A stretch of DNA of 64,000 nt from Thomasclavelia spiroformis DSM 1552 (GCF_025149465.1 NZ_CP102275.1:1426001-1490000); one strand, 5' to 3'. Positions 1 through 8,290 are shown, counted from the first letter of the stretch. Notes: generated from the sequence alone by a model not told the origin. Translations and numbers: made by a program.

Positions 1-1
1 T

Positions 2-286
2 AAACCAACATTTACAGATGAATTTAAACAGGGAGTTGTTCAATATGTTTTAGAACATCCTGATGAATCTAAAGTAGCTATAGCTAAACAGTTTGGTATT
101 GCTGATAGCACTGTTCATAAATGGCTTAAAGATGCCAGTAGTAATGACGGCGTAATTAATTCAAGAGGAAGCGGTAATTATTCAAGTGACGAAGCTAAAG
201 AAATTGCCAGATTAAAAAAAGAACTGAAAGATACACAGGATGCTTTAGAAGTCCTAAAAAAGGCTATTGGCATACTGGGCAATTAA
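2..286 (+). CDS. IS3 transposase subunit OrfA (5' truncated by window edge)
   Basis: The 94 visible residues begin KPTFTDEFKQGVVQYVLEHP, the helix-turn-helix start of IS3 OrfA, with the HTH core around AIAKQFGIADSTVHKWLK, and end in a leucine-zipper-like helix (EIARLKKELKDTQDALEVLKKAIGILGN). The zero-frame codons at 256-262 form A AAA AAG, the classical -1 slippery heptamer. Slipping there leads into the orfB frame, which is open from 262 through to 1170. The role is DNA binding and, through the frameshift, production of the OrfAB transposase. The start codon is outside the window. Confidence 0.85.
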   Translation, partial: KPTFTDEFKQGVVQYVLEHPDESKVAIAKQFGIADSTVHKWLKDASSNDGVINSRGSGNYSSDEAKEIARLKKELKDTQDALEVLKKAIGILGN

Positions 287-354
287 CTAAGCAGGATCTT
301 TATAAAAGGATAAAAGAAAAATCTAAAAAAGATAAACAGACTTCAGTTACCGGT

Positions 355-1170
355 ATGCTAAAAAAATTACAACTGAGTAAATCAGGATATTATGAATATT
401 TGAAAAGAAAACCATGTAAACAAAAAATCAGAAAAGCTAGAATCACAGAAAGAATCAAGAAAATCTATAAGGATTCAAAAGAAATATATGGAGCTCCTAA
501 AATAACTGAAATACTAAAAAAAGAGGGAGAAAAAATAAGTGAAAAATATGTAGGAAACATAATGAGGGAAAACAATATTAAAGCTCATTATATCAAACCA
601 TATACAATAACAACAAAAGACTGTGATTTTTCAAATAAACTAAAAAATATTCTAAACCGAGATTTTAATCCAAAAGCACCAAATCAGGCATGGTGTACTG
701 ATATAACATATATCTGGACAGCAGATGAAGGATTTGTATATTTAACCAGTATAATGGATCTCTATTCAAGAAAAATAATAGCATGGACATTAAGCAAAAC
801 ATTAGAAGTAGATGAAGTATTAAAATGTCTGGAAACAGCTAAAAAAAGAAGAAAAAGCGCAAAACCAATAGTAATCCATGCAGATCGCGGAGTGCACTAT
901 ACATCGAAGAAATACAAAAGATTAACTAAGCAGATGAAAAGAAGCTATTCACAAAAAGGAACACCGTGGGATAATGCGTGTATAGAATCATATCATGCAT
1001 TGATAAAAAGGGAATGGCTGAACAGATTTAAGATTATAAATTATAATCATGCATATAAGCTGGTATTTGAATACATAGAAGGATTTTATAATACAATAAG
1101 AGTACATTCACATTGTGATTATAAATCACCTAATGAATATGAGCATGATTATTTAATTAGTATCAATTAA
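355..1170 (+). CDS. IS3 transposase OrfB (DDE integrase)
   Basis: A 271-residue rve/DDE integrase with an N-terminal HTH_21 segment (KIYKDSKEIYGAPKITEILK) and the three acidic residues in CTDITYIW, HADRGVHY and ACIESYHA (D,D,E). The frame is open upstream of this ATG back to the slippery site at 256-262 (GYWHTGQLTKQDLYKRIK...). The functional product is therefore most likely the OrfA-OrfB fusion made by -1 frameshifting, rather than a protein started at 355. It looks intact and could be active if the left end outside the window is complete. Confidence 0.9.
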   Translation: MLKKLQLSKSGYYEYLKRKPCKQKIRKARITERIKKIYKDSKEIYGAPKITEILKKEGEKISEKYVGNIMRENNIKAHYIKPYTITTKDCDFSNKLKNILNRDFNPKAPNQAWCTDITYIWTADEGFVYLTSIMDLYSRKIIAWTLSKTLEVDEVLKCLETAKKRRKSAKPIVIHADRGVHYTSKKYKRLTKQMKRSYSQKGTPWDNACIESYHALIKREWLNRFKIINYNHAYKLVFEYIEGFYNTIRVHSHCDYKSPNEYEHDYLISIN

Positions 1171-1208
1171 TTAAATTTCTTACATTTATGTGGTCCGAAA
1201 TCTTGACA

Positions 1209-1765
1209 TAGTACCAAGTTGTTGATATATTGAAAGATACTATTTCTCGATTATGCAAATCCAATATTGGCGATAGATAAAGCTTTCCTGCTGCTATATG
1301 AAACTCCGATACATCTGTTAACCATATTTCATTGCAACTTGTTGTGTTGAAATTTCTCTCATAATATGTCTTATGATTTTCTTCGTCTACTACTTTATTA
1401 AGTAATAAATTTTTTGTTGTACCATTCATATCACCTTTATATGACTTATATTTTGCTTTTGGTGTTTTTCCATATAATTCCATTACAGACATTAATCGTT
1501 TGACTTTCTTATGATTGACAATATATCCCTTATTTCTTAGCTCCAAAGCTATTCTACGATAGCCATAACGTTCCTTATGAGTATAAAAGATATTGATGAT
1601 ATTATTCATTATTTCATCTTTTTTCATATCTTTGTTAGTCTTTGATAATGTGTAGTAATAAGTTGAACGTTTTAATCCTGATATTTTAAGAAGAATCTTT
1701 AATGGATATTTAAGCCGCAGTTCACAAACAATCGTTACTTTTTCTTCGATTGTTGATTTTTCTTT
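1209..1765 (-). pseudogene. IS3 transposase OrfB, C-terminal half lost
   Basis: The reading frame runs from the frameshift window near 1765 (KEKSTIEEKV...) through LKISGLKRSTYYYTLSKTNK and the HTH_21 segment YGYRRIALELRNKGYIVNHKKVKRLM to the first catalytic aspartate (WLTDVSEF). It ends in DLHNREIVSFNIS. The last ~17 residues before the stop at 1163 are encoded by the incoming IS end and are not transposase. The second Asp and the Glu of the DDE triad are absent, so the protein cannot be catalytic. Confidence 0.85.
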
Positions 1766-2253
1766 TTTTGAACTGCAGCACGCAGCTTTTTTAAGTATTC
1801 ATTCTCTGCTTCTAGATACTGATTTTTATTTTCAAGATATTTTATTTTTTCTTCAGGTGACATATCTTCATATTTTTTATTAAATTGATTTTCTTTGTTC
1901 ATAGTAGATGGTCTTCCTTTCTTTTTCTCTACTATAACATATCCGTTGTCTTTATACGAGTTAATCCAGCTATGTAATAATCCATCACCAGCTAGCCCAT
2001 ATTCAATTGCTGTACCTGTTATTGATTTACCATCAATAAGGACTTTATTAATGATTTCTAATTTTAATTCTGGTGAATAATAATTATTTTTGTTAGATCT
2101 TAAAATATCAAATCCATGTCTATCTATTAATCTAACTAAATACTTAATATTATCAGATCTTATTTGATATTCTTTAGATAATGATGATACAGTTTCTCCT
2201 TGTTTTCGTTTTTTGTATAGTTCTATTTTTTGTTCTCTTGTAAGTTTTGCCAT
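1735..2253 (-). CDS. IS3 transposase subunit OrfA
   Basis: 172 residues with two helix-turn-helix repeats (EQKIELYKKRKQGETVSSLS and SPELKLEIINKVLIDGKSIT) and a C-terminal coiled coil (SPEEKIKYLENKNQYLEAENEYLKKLR), the IS150-group layout. Near its 3' end the codons CAA AAA AAG give an A AAA AAG slippery heptamer (plus-strand 1762-1768). A -1 shift there enters the truncated orfB frame. The gene itself looks intact, but its element is broken, so it could only act as a DNA-binding remnant. Confidence 0.85.
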   Translation of the reverse strand: MAKLTREQKIELYKKRKQGETVSSLSKEYQIRSDNIKYLVRLIDRHGFDILRSNKNNYYSPELKLEIINKVLIDGKSITGTAIEYGLAGDGLLHSWINSYKDNGYVIVEKKKGRPSTMNKENQFNKKYEDMSPEEKIKYLENKNQYLEAENEYLKKLRAAVQKKKNQQSKKK

Positions 2254-2260
2254 AATAAAA

Positions 2261-2300
2261 ATGAACCTCCATTATTTGGTGTCCAAATAATGAGGTTCAT
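2261..2300 (-). repeat. Hairpin at IS tip that would hide the orfA ribosome-binding site
   Basis: Near-perfect inverted arms at 2261-2277 and 2285-2300. On the minus strand the right arm contains GGAGG, the orfA ribosome-binding site, and the left arm is the outermost IS sequence. A transcript entering from outside would include both arms and fold, hiding the site; a transcript started inside would not. This is the protection mechanism known for IS10 and other IS; here it is inferred from sequence. Confidence 0.55.
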
Positions 2301-2315
2301 ATCATTATATAAGTG

Positions 2316-2501
2316 CTATTTTTTATCATAATAGTAATCTTTCAATAATTTATTATCCTGACATATGTTATTTTTTTGACATTTATGACAACTATTACAT
2401 CCCGTTTTTTTAAGTTTTGTATCTTTTATAATAACATAACATGCAATTATAAACATTATAAAAATTATTATACTCACAATTATCGTTGTCATAATCATCA
2501 C
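2316..2501 (-). CDS. FeoB-associated Cys-rich membrane protein
   Basis: 61 residues: one N-terminal membrane helix (IIVSIIIFIMFIIACYVII), then a short cytoplasmic tail with five cysteines (GCNSCHKCQKNNICQ) and a charged end. This matches the small FeoB-associated Cys-rich family that follows feoB in many Firmicutes. The Cys cluster probably handles iron near the FeoB channel, but its biochemistry is not established. It is the last gene of the feo run. The related protein encoded at 3076-3267 has the same layout, so the locus carries two versions. Confidence 0.75.
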   Translation of the reverse strand: MMIMTTIIVSIIIFIMFIIACYVIIKDTKLKKTGCNSCHKCQKNNICQDNKLLKDYYYDKK

Positions 2502-2559
2502 CTCTTAATAATAATTTAAGTTATTATATCATTAAAAGTAAAACAATACTAATATTTTA

Positions 2560-2919
2560 TTACAACATTTTAATCGATACAACTGAATACCCTGCATTTT
2601 TTAAAGTATTTTTAATTATTTCTTTATCTATTTCGTGATCATAACTAATAATTGCACAATTATTTTTTAAATCAACATCAGCACTTACTCCTTCTAAGTC
2701 ATTTAAAGCAGATGTAACTTTTTGTTTACAGTGATCACAGTGCATTCCTTCTATTTTAATAACTTTTTTACCAATAATAGGATTCACTAATTCTTTTTTA
2801 CTAATTGTATCACACTTACTATTACAACAAGTCTCTTCTCCCTTAAAGTGTTTTATTGACTTTTTTAGTGCAAACCATAATAAAACAATTATAATAACAA
2901 CAATAATTGTATCAACCAT
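2560..2919 (-). CDS. Membrane-anchored heavy-metal-associated (HMA) domain protein
   Basis: 119 residues. The N-terminal helix (TIIVVIIIVLLWFAL) is a membrane anchor, followed by a CC..C stretch around residue 31 (EETCCNSKCDT). The C-terminal ~65 residues are an HMA ferredoxin-like fold with the metal-binding motif GMHCDHCKQKV, as in CopZ-type copper chaperones and P-type ATPase N-domains. The anchor plus extra cysteines and the position in a ferrous-iron operon make it look like a fusion of a FeoB-associated Cys-rich anchor with an HMA module. The metal is not predictable from sequence. Confidence 0.8.
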   Translation of the reverse strand: MVDTIIVVIIIVLLWFALKKSIKHFKGEETCCNSKCDTISKKELVNPIIGKKVIKIEGMHCDHCKQKVTSALNDLEGVSADVDLKNNCAIISYDHEIDKEIIKNTLKNAGYSVVSIKML

Positions 2920-2934
2920 ACTAATTCTACTCCT

Positions 2935-3069
2935 TTAAATTAATATTTTTTTTCGTTTACTGAATATCTTCTTTAAATATAAAAATCCTTGATATAGCAA
3001 CATTCCTACTATATATACAGCAATAATAATTAAAAACATGTAAAACATTGAATTTGTTGCATCACCCAA
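2935..3069 (-). CDS. Small membrane protein with TTG start in feo operon
   Basis: 44 codons starting with TTG at 3069, preceded by GGAG on the minus strand (3079-3082) with a 9-nt spacer. This ribosome-binding site overlaps the stop of the preceding gene. The product has one hydrophobic helix (MFYMFLIIIAVYIVGMLLY) and a strongly basic tail (KKIFSKRKKILI). It sits tightly between two feo-accessory genes, which suggests a real small protein. No family is recognised, and an ATG-only gene search would miss it. Confidence 0.55.
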   Translation of the reverse strand: MGDATNSMFYMFLIIIAVYIVGMLLYQGFLYLKKIFSKRKKILI

Positions 3070-3075
3070 TTTAAT

Positions 3076-3267
3076 CTACTCCTTTTTTAATAATTTATCT
3101 TTATAGTATTCATCTTTAATATTGTTAAAGCTACTACATCCAGTGCATCCACTACATAAGCCTGAACAACTATTTTTATCAATATTTTTTATTATTTTTA
3201 TTTGTTTATAAATCAAATAAAAACAATACCCTAATATAAGGGTTAATATGATAATATCTACAACCAT
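3076..3267 (-). CDS. FeoB-associated Cys-rich membrane protein
   Basis: 63 residues: an N-terminal membrane helix (VVDIIILTLILGYCFYLIY), a lysine-rich linker, then a dense cysteine knot (CSGLCSGCTGCSS) and a charged tail. This is the canonical FeoB-associated Cys-rich layout and the gene lies directly downstream of feoB, after a terminator hairpin. It probably works with FeoB at the membrane; the exact role is unknown for the family. Confidence 0.8.
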   Translation of the reverse strand: MVVDIIILTLILGYCFYLIYKQIKIIKNIDKNSCSGLCSGCTGCSSFNNIKDEYYKDKLLKKE

Positions 3268-3283
3268 CCAATTTCACCTCTTT

Positions 3284-3314
3284 TAAAAAAACTGGATCTT
3301 TTTGATCCAGTTTT
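3284..3314 (-). terminator. Terminator between feoB and the small Cys-rich genes
   Basis: Inverted arms actggatc (3291-3298) and gatccagt (3304-3311); on the minus strand the hairpin is followed by a T-run (3285-3290). It would end most feoB transcripts and let part continue into the small downstream genes. Confidence 0.75.
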
Positions 3315-3324
3315 CAATTATTTT

Positions 3325-5505
3325 TTAATATTCTTGTACACTACGACGTGCATAAACTTGTTTATTTTTATAAGGATCAGGTCTAAATAATAAGAATAAT
3401 ATTATTAGTAAGAAAATAAATCCAACTGCTGTTAATACTGTAAATGTTCCACTCATAAAAAATGTACCAATTTGATAAATACACAAACTAACAATATAAG
3501 CAAAAACATTTTGGAATAAAATTGCAAACCAGAACCATTTTCTTGATTGTAATTGCTGTGCCATTGTCGCAATTGCCGCTAAACATGGTGAATCTAATAA
3601 GTTAAATACCAAGAATGATAAAGCTGCTAAACTTGTTGGAAACCACGCTTGAATACCTTGAGCGACATTGACGCTGTTTTCAACATCACCAGCTACATTT
3701 GCTAATGTCCCCATAGTTGAAACAATTGCTTCTTTTGCTGTAAAACCAGAAAGCGAAGCCGCAACTGGTTGCCATTGACCAAATCCAAGTGGAGCAAAGA
3801 TTGGATCAATCAATCCACCAATAACTGCAAGTAGACTATTTGAGCTATCTTCAACCATTTTAAATGATCCATTTTCAAATCCAAATACACCTAAAAACCA
3901 CATTACAACACATGCTAAAAATAAAATTGTTCCAGCTTTAATAATAAATCCTTTTAATTTTTCCCAAACATGTAATAAAACTGTTTTTGATGAAGGAAGA
4001 TGATATTGTGGTAACTCCATAACAAAAGGTGCTGGTTTACCAGAAAATGGTTTTGTTTTCTTTAAAATAATTGCAGCAACTAACACAGCAACAATTCCTA
4101 AAAAATACATCATTGGAGCAATCAACCCACCAGCTTCATAACTACCAGTTGCATAACTAGCCATAACACCGCCCATTAATGCAATTACCGGTAACTTAGC
4201 ACCACAAGGAATAAAAGTGGCAGTCATAATAGTCAAACGACGATCATTATCTTGTTCAATTGTTTTTGAAGCCATAATCCCAGGAATTCCACAACCTGAA
4301 GAAATTAACAAAGGAATAAAGCTTTTTCCAGATAATCCAAAGTGTCTAAAGATACGATCCATAACAAAAGCAATACGTACCATGTATCCACAATCCTCTA
4401 ATATTGATAGAAATAAGAATAAAATAGCCATTTGCGGAACAAAGCCTAAAACTGCTCCTAAACCACCAATAATTCCATCAACAACAAGACTAGAGACAAC
4501 ATTTCCAGCTCCAATATTACCTAAAATTCCACTTACAAAATCTTGAATTGCAACTACAAATACATCATTTGTCCAATCTGTAACAAATGTTCCAATTGTT
4601 GTCACTGAAACATAATAAACAACAAACATTACAGCAATAAAAATTGGAATACCTAAAATACGATTAGTTACAATTTTATCAATCTTATCTGATAAAGTTA
4701 AATTTTTTTGACCTTTCTTTACTGTAGTAGCAATAATCTTTTGAATAAATTTATAACGTTCATCTGTAATGATACTTTCCATATCATCGTCATTTTCTTT
4801 TTCGATTTTGCTGCGATTTCTTTCAATTACTTCTTTAATATCGTTTATAATAACTAAGTTTTCACTAACTTTAGAATCATTTTCAAGTAATTTAATGGCA
4901 TACCATCTTTTTTTATCTTCGCTAATTGAATTTGGTAAAACTTTCATTACTTCATCAATTGCTTTTTCTAACTTTTTAGAAAAGATTTCTTTAGGTAAAT
5001 CAACTTCTCTTTTTAAAGCAACATCAAGTGCTTTATCAATCAATTCTTCTAATCCAGTTTGTTTTAAAGCCGAAGTTTCAATAATTGGACAATTCAATAG
5101 CATTGAAAGACGCTCAACATTAATTTTAATATCTTGTTTTTTTACTAAATCAGCCATATTTAAAGCAATTACTACTGGAATTCCTGTCTCAATTAATTGT
5201 GTCGTTAAATATAAATTTCTTTCAATATTCGTAGCATCTACTAAATTAATTATTACATCTGGATTATCATTCAATAAATAATCACGACTAACAACTTCCT
5301 CCAAAGTATATGGTGAAAGTGAATAAATTCCCGGTAAATCCGTAATTGTAACATTTTTGTTCTTTTTACCTTTTAATTTACCTTCTTTTTTTTCAACAGT
5401 GACTCCTGGCCAGTTACCCACATATTGATTAGCACCTGTTAAGGCATTAAACATTGTCGTTTTTCCACAGTTAGGATTTCCAGCAAGTGCAATTTTAATT
5501 TCCAT
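3325..5505 (-). CDS. feoB: Ferrous iron transport protein B
   Basis: A 726-residue inner-membrane Fe2+ transporter. The N-terminal G domain shows G1 (GNPNCGKTT, residues 9-17), the G2-region NWPGVTVEK, G3 (DLPGIYSL) and G4 (NMAD), followed by the helical GDI-like domain. The membrane half has paired Gate motifs around SGCGIPGIMASKTI and DSPCLAAIATMAQQ. Length and order match the family. It follows two feoA genes in the same direction, so it is the main product of the feo operon. It acts at the cytoplasmic membrane, where GTP hydrolysis gates iron entry. A candidate metal-dependent operator lies upstream of the operon. Confidence 0.97.
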   Translation of the reverse strand: MEIKIALAGNPNCGKTTMFNALTGANQYVGNWPGVTVEKKEGKLKGKKNKNVTITDLPGIYSLSPYTLEEVVSRDYLLNDNPDVIINLVDATNIERNLYLTTQLIETGIPVVIALNMADLVKKQDIKINVERLSMLLNCPIIETSALKQTGLEELIDKALDVALKREVDLPKEIFSKKLEKAIDEVMKVLPNSISEDKKRWYAIKLLENDSKVSENLVIINDIKEVIERNRSKIEKENDDDMESIITDERYKFIQKIIATTVKKGQKNLTLSDKIDKIVTNRILGIPIFIAVMFVVYYVSVTTIGTFVTDWTNDVFVVAIQDFVSGILGNIGAGNVVSSLVVDGIIGGLGAVLGFVPQMAILFLFLSILEDCGYMVRIAFVMDRIFRHFGLSGKSFIPLLISSGCGIPGIMASKTIEQDNDRRLTIMTATFIPCGAKLPVIALMGGVMASYATGSYEAGGLIAPMMYFLGIVAVLVAAIILKKTKPFSGKPAPFVMELPQYHLPSSKTVLLHVWEKLKGFIIKAGTILFLACVVMWFLGVFGFENGSFKMVEDSSNSLLAVIGGLIDPIFAPLGFGQWQPVAASLSGFTAKEAIVSTMGTLANVAGDVENSVNVAQGIQAWFPTSLAALSFLVFNLLDSPCLAAIATMAQQLQSRKWFWFAILFQNVFAYIVSLCIYQIGTFFMSGTFTVLTAVGFIFLLIILFLLFRPDPYKNKQVYARRSVQEY

Positions 5506-5531
5506 ACTTTTTCCCCCTTTTTTTAATCAAC

Positions 5532-5750
5532 TTATTTAATCAATATACACTTAGCATCATTTTTTCTTACCGTTAATTCATAACCCCTAACAGTAATTTC
5601 TACTGGATCTCCTAATGGAGCAACTTTCCTAATATACAATTCAGTTCCTTTAGTAATACCCATATCCATAATACGGCGTTTATAAGCTCCGTCACCTTCG
5701 ATTTTAGCTACAGTTACTGTCGTACCCACTTTTGCTTCACTTAAATTCAT
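5532..5750 (-). CDS. feoA: Ferrous iron transport protein A
   Basis: 72 residues forming the SH3-like FeoA fold, with the family pattern A-x-x-G....RRIMDMGITKGTELYIRKVAPLGDPVEITVRGYELTVRK. It is a small cytoplasmic partner of FeoB, encoded 26 bases upstream of it. The central LGDPVEI and RGYELTVRK segments are the best conserved parts of the family. Confidence 0.95.
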   Translation of the reverse strand: MNLSEAKVGTTVTVAKIEGDGAYKRRIMDMGITKGTELYIRKVAPLGDPVEITVRGYELTVRKNDAKCILIK

Positions 5751-5781
5751 TTTTTTATCACTCTCCTTGTAATAATTGTAT

Positions 5782-5994
5782 TTAAATCATAATATGTCTT
5801 GCCATATCTTGATTTATTGCAATTCTTGAATCTTTTACATTTACAATTACGTTACCAGAAATTGCTGATAAAACAGTAATTTTTGTTCCAATTACAAAAC
5901 CAAGATTATTTAGAAATCTTTTAGTTTCATCGTTGCCACCAATTTTTCTAATAGTTCCTACTTCTCCAACATTTAGCATTGTTAACGGCATCAT
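5782..5994 (-). CDS. feoA: Second FeoA-like protein
   Basis: About 70 residues with the FeoA pattern (GEVGTIRKIGGNDETKRFLNNLGFVIGTKITVL...NVIVNVKDSRIAINQDMARHIMI), clearly diverged from the neighbouring FeoA. The start is taken at the ATG at 5994, 5 nt after GGGAG; a GTG two codons upstream sits inside that ribosome-binding site. Paired feoA genes are common in clostridial feo loci. The first gene of the operon usually carries this more divergent form. The division of labour is unknown. Confidence 0.9.
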   Translation of the reverse strand: MMPLTMLNVGEVGTIRKIGGNDETKRFLNNLGFVIGTKITVLSAISGNVIVNVKDSRIAINQDMARHIMI

Positions 5995-6012
5995 TATCAC
6001 TCCCTCACTTTT

Positions 6013-6088
6013 GTTAGCGTTATCTAACTATCTACATGTTATACTTAACTAACTAAAAAGTCAATACTTTATCAATAAAAAGTTAGTT
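6013..6088 (-). promoter_or_regulatory. Candidate metalloregulator operator region of the feo operon
   Basis: Two inverted repeats lie upstream of the first feoA: GTTAG-N6-CTAAC (6013-6028), and aactaact (6047-6054) with agttagtt (6081-6088). TTAG/CTAA arms resemble DtxR/IdeR-type operators, and a DtxR-family gene lies at 21936-22319 in this window. Binding by that protein is inference. The region also must hold the feo promoter. Confidence 0.4.
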
Positions 6089-6130
6089 GATTTTAACTTT
6101 AAAAATAAAAACAAAGTCGCTTATGCGACT

Positions 6131-6802
6131 TTATACTTCAATAATTTGTCCATCACTAATTTTAAGTTGCACATCACACTTAGCTGCTAATGATGGTGAG
6201 TGAGTAACAATAATTACACATTTATTATCATTATGAGCTAAATCAATAAATATCTTTAAAATTTCTCGCGAATTTTTTTCATCTAAATTACCAGTTGGCT
6301 CATCAGCAAGGATTAAATCTACATCTTTTGCTATCGCCCTAGCTATTGCAATTCTTTGTTGCTGTCCACCAGATAATTTTCTAATATCTCGAAAACATTG
6401 ATCTTTTGTAAGTCCCAATTTTTGTAGAATATTTAAACAGTATTCTTTTTTATTGGGTACTTTGATATTAGGTATTTCAATAGCATTTGCAACATTTTCA
6501 TAGGCATTCATGTAATAGATTAAATTATATGCTTGAAAAACAATTGAAATATCATTTCTTCGGTATTTATTTAAACCAATTTGATTAATATCTGTTCCTT
6601 TAAAATTAACTTTACCTTCTTTAGGTTTATCTAATCCCCCAGCTAAAACAATTGTTGTAGTTTTCCCACTACCACTAGCTCCAACGATTGCATAAATTTT
6701 TCCTTTTTCAAAATCATAGTTTGCCTTATCTAAAATAGTAACTGTACTAGAGCCATCCAAATAGCTATATGAAACATCCTCAAAACTTAAAATCGTTTCC
6801 AT
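6131..6802 (-). CDS. ABC transporter ATP-binding protein (MacB/LolD-type)
   Basis: 223 residues with Walker [10 protein letters not shown], signature LSGGQQQR and Walker [14 protein letters not shown], the latter typical of the MacB/LolD/FtsE group. It is encoded one base downstream of an FtsX-type permease and must be its ATPase. Such pairs act in mechanotransmission, or export of lipids, peptides or antimicrobials at the membrane. The substrate cannot be inferred here. Its 3' end is close to the divergent-looking feo control region, and no feo connection is implied. Confidence 0.92.
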   Translation of the reverse strand: METILSFEDVSYSYLDGSSTVTILDKANYDFEKGKIYAIVGASGSGKTTTIVLAGGLDKPKEGKVNFKGTDINQIGLNKYRRNDISIVFQAYNLIYYMNAYENVANAIEIPNIKVPNKKEYCLNILQKLGLTKDQCFRDIRKLSGGQQQRIAIARAIAKDVDLILADEPTGNLDEKNSREILKIFIDLAHNDNKCVIIVTHSPSLAAKCDVQLKISDGQIIEV

Positions 6803-6803
6803 A

Positions 6804-8228
6804 TTATCCCTCCCTCTTAGTCAAAATTTCTCGTGGGGTTAATCTTAATACATAAACTGATGGAATTGTAATTGATACTAAACAAATAGCTACTGTAATA
6901 CCAGCAAGTTGTAAGACTGTTTGAGTTGTTAATGAAACATCCAATTCCTTATTTTCTGGAGCAGTAAAAACATCATCAAAGGCAGGAATTTGCGGAATAT
7001 TTGTTTGTTCTTCTTGAATTGGCATATCTGATGGCATTTCCATTCTCACACCATTATCACTTACGCCAGATTCTAAAATATTACCCACAACATTTGATAC
7101 TACTTTTCCTGTTGTTAAGGATAAAGCAAAAGCTACTGTAGCAATTATTAAGATTTCTAATAGTTGTTGTAAAATAATTTTTATTTTATTTTGACCAAGT
7201 GATAGAAATACTCCAATTTCATAATATCTATTTCTAATTGTTAAAATTAAAATTAAACACAAAATTGCGCTACCTGCAACAATAACTACAACTAAAAACA
7301 TAGTTGCAAACGATTGAGTATTTTCTAAATTATTTACATTTTGTTGATATAAACGATCATTTGCTTCTAATGTATATGTTTCAAAATCAATATCTGTTTC
7401 TTCTTTAGCTAATTCCTGGAATTTTTCAATATTTTCAGGATCATCTAAATAATAAGTTGCTGATGTTATATTGCTATCGCTTGCTGTAAAATATTGTCCT
7501 ACTGATAAATCAGTATAAATTGTATTAAATGGATTATCATGACCTGGCCCCATCATTTGAGTCGAATCACTTACTTCATAAATTCCTGCAATTGTTAAAG
7601 TTTTACTTAATGTTTCATCATTAACAGTCGCAGTTAATGTAATTGTATCACCTACACCTAGATCATTATCACTAGCCAATGTTGTCTCAATAACACAACT
7701 ATCACTTCCTTTATCGCTTGTCGATAACAATTTTCCTTCTATTAAGTTACTTTCTTCATTACTAAAAGCTTCTAAATATTCCATTGTTGTATTGGCACTA
7801 ATGGAAAAACTTCCACTATTTCCATTAAAGCCTCCCATTTGGTTTGGAAATTGAATATTTATTTGATTGTCACTAGCACTTAATTCAATCGGATTAAGTG
7901 TATCACTATCAACAAAAGTTGAAATTGTATAATTATAATTTTCTACATATTTCAAATCTTTTAATTGGTCAGCCATCGTAGTTGTTATATTTGCTTGTAC
8001 TTCTTCAATAGCTTGACCTTTTTCACGTTGCCCCATCATATTTTTCATATCTACGCTCAAAGTTACATCATTACCCAATGAAGTTCTAATTTGTTCCATC
8101 GACTTTTTAGATGCACTTTGAATTGACAATCCAGCAATTATTAAATTTGTAATCACAACCATAATAACAAACAATAAAATTGTCTTACCTAAATTTTTTC
8201 TAATACTAAGAAACGCATTTTTTATCAT
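6804..8228 (-). CDS. ABC transporter permease with FtsX and MacB-like periplasmic domains
   Basis: 474 residues from the ATG at 8228, preceded by GGGAGG; a longer frame to 8321 would run through a terminator hairpin and is rejected. It has one N-terminal membrane helix (TILLFVIMVVITNLIIAGLS) and a large extracellular domain of ~290 residues rich in Thr/Ser/Asp. Three C-terminal helices carry the FtsX core (FLVVVIVAGSAILCLILILTIRNRYYEIGVFLSLGQ). This is the four-helix MacB-type topology. It ends in TPREILTKREG, the usual FtsX terminus. It pairs with the downstream ATPase. Confidence 0.88.
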   Translation of the reverse strand: MIKNAFLSIRKNLGKTILLFVIMVVITNLIIAGLSIQSASKKSMEQIRTSLGNDVTLSVDMKNMMGQREKGQAIEEVQANITTTMADQLKDLKYVENYNYTISTFVDSDTLNPIELSASDNQINIQFPNQMGGFNGNSGSFSISANTTMEYLEAFSNEESNLIEGKLLSTSDKGSDSCVIETTLASDNDLGVGDTITLTATVNDETLSKTLTIAGIYEVSDSTQMMGPGHDNPFNTIYTDLSVGQYFTASDSNITSATYYLDDPENIEKFQELAKEETDIDFETYTLEANDRLYQQNVNNLENTQSFATMFLVVVIVAGSAILCLILILTIRNRYYEIGVFLSLGQNKIKIILQQLLEILIIATVAFALSLTTGKVVSNVVGNILESGVSDNGVRMEMPSDMPIQEEQTNIPQIPAFDDVFTAPENKELDVSLTTQTVLQLAGITVAICLVSITIPSVYVLRLTPREILTKREG

Positions 8229-8290
8229 GTCTCTACCTCCCTGTAAATAATCTATCAAATAAATGCAACATAAAATTCTTACAATAATGT

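Larger units (their letters stand above)
1..1208 (+). mobile_element. IS3-family insertion sequence, left part outside window
   Basis: Contains an orfA/orfB pair typical of IS3. The right tip is inferred at 1203-1208 (ttgaca), because the transposase reading frame on the minus strand beyond it loses homology exactly at this boundary. The reverse complement of the tip starts TGTCAAGATTTCGGACCACA, in line with IS3-type TG...CA ends. The element has inserted into a second IS3 element to its right. The left end and any target duplication lie outside the window. Confidence 0.8.
1209..2299 (-). mobile_element. Second IS3-family element, truncated by insertion of the first
   Basis: Reads right to left. 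The left tip is inferred at 2299 (reverse strand TGAACCTCATTATTTGGACA). It is followed by orfA, then orfB, which stops having homology at 1209 where the neighbouring IS begins. The right end is missing, so the copy cannot move by itself. Confidence 0.75.

Noticed and set aside
4217-5281. Plus-strand frames of 109 and 170 codons inside feoB
   Set aside because: Complement of a highly conserved gene, no ribosome-binding site and no family resemblance.
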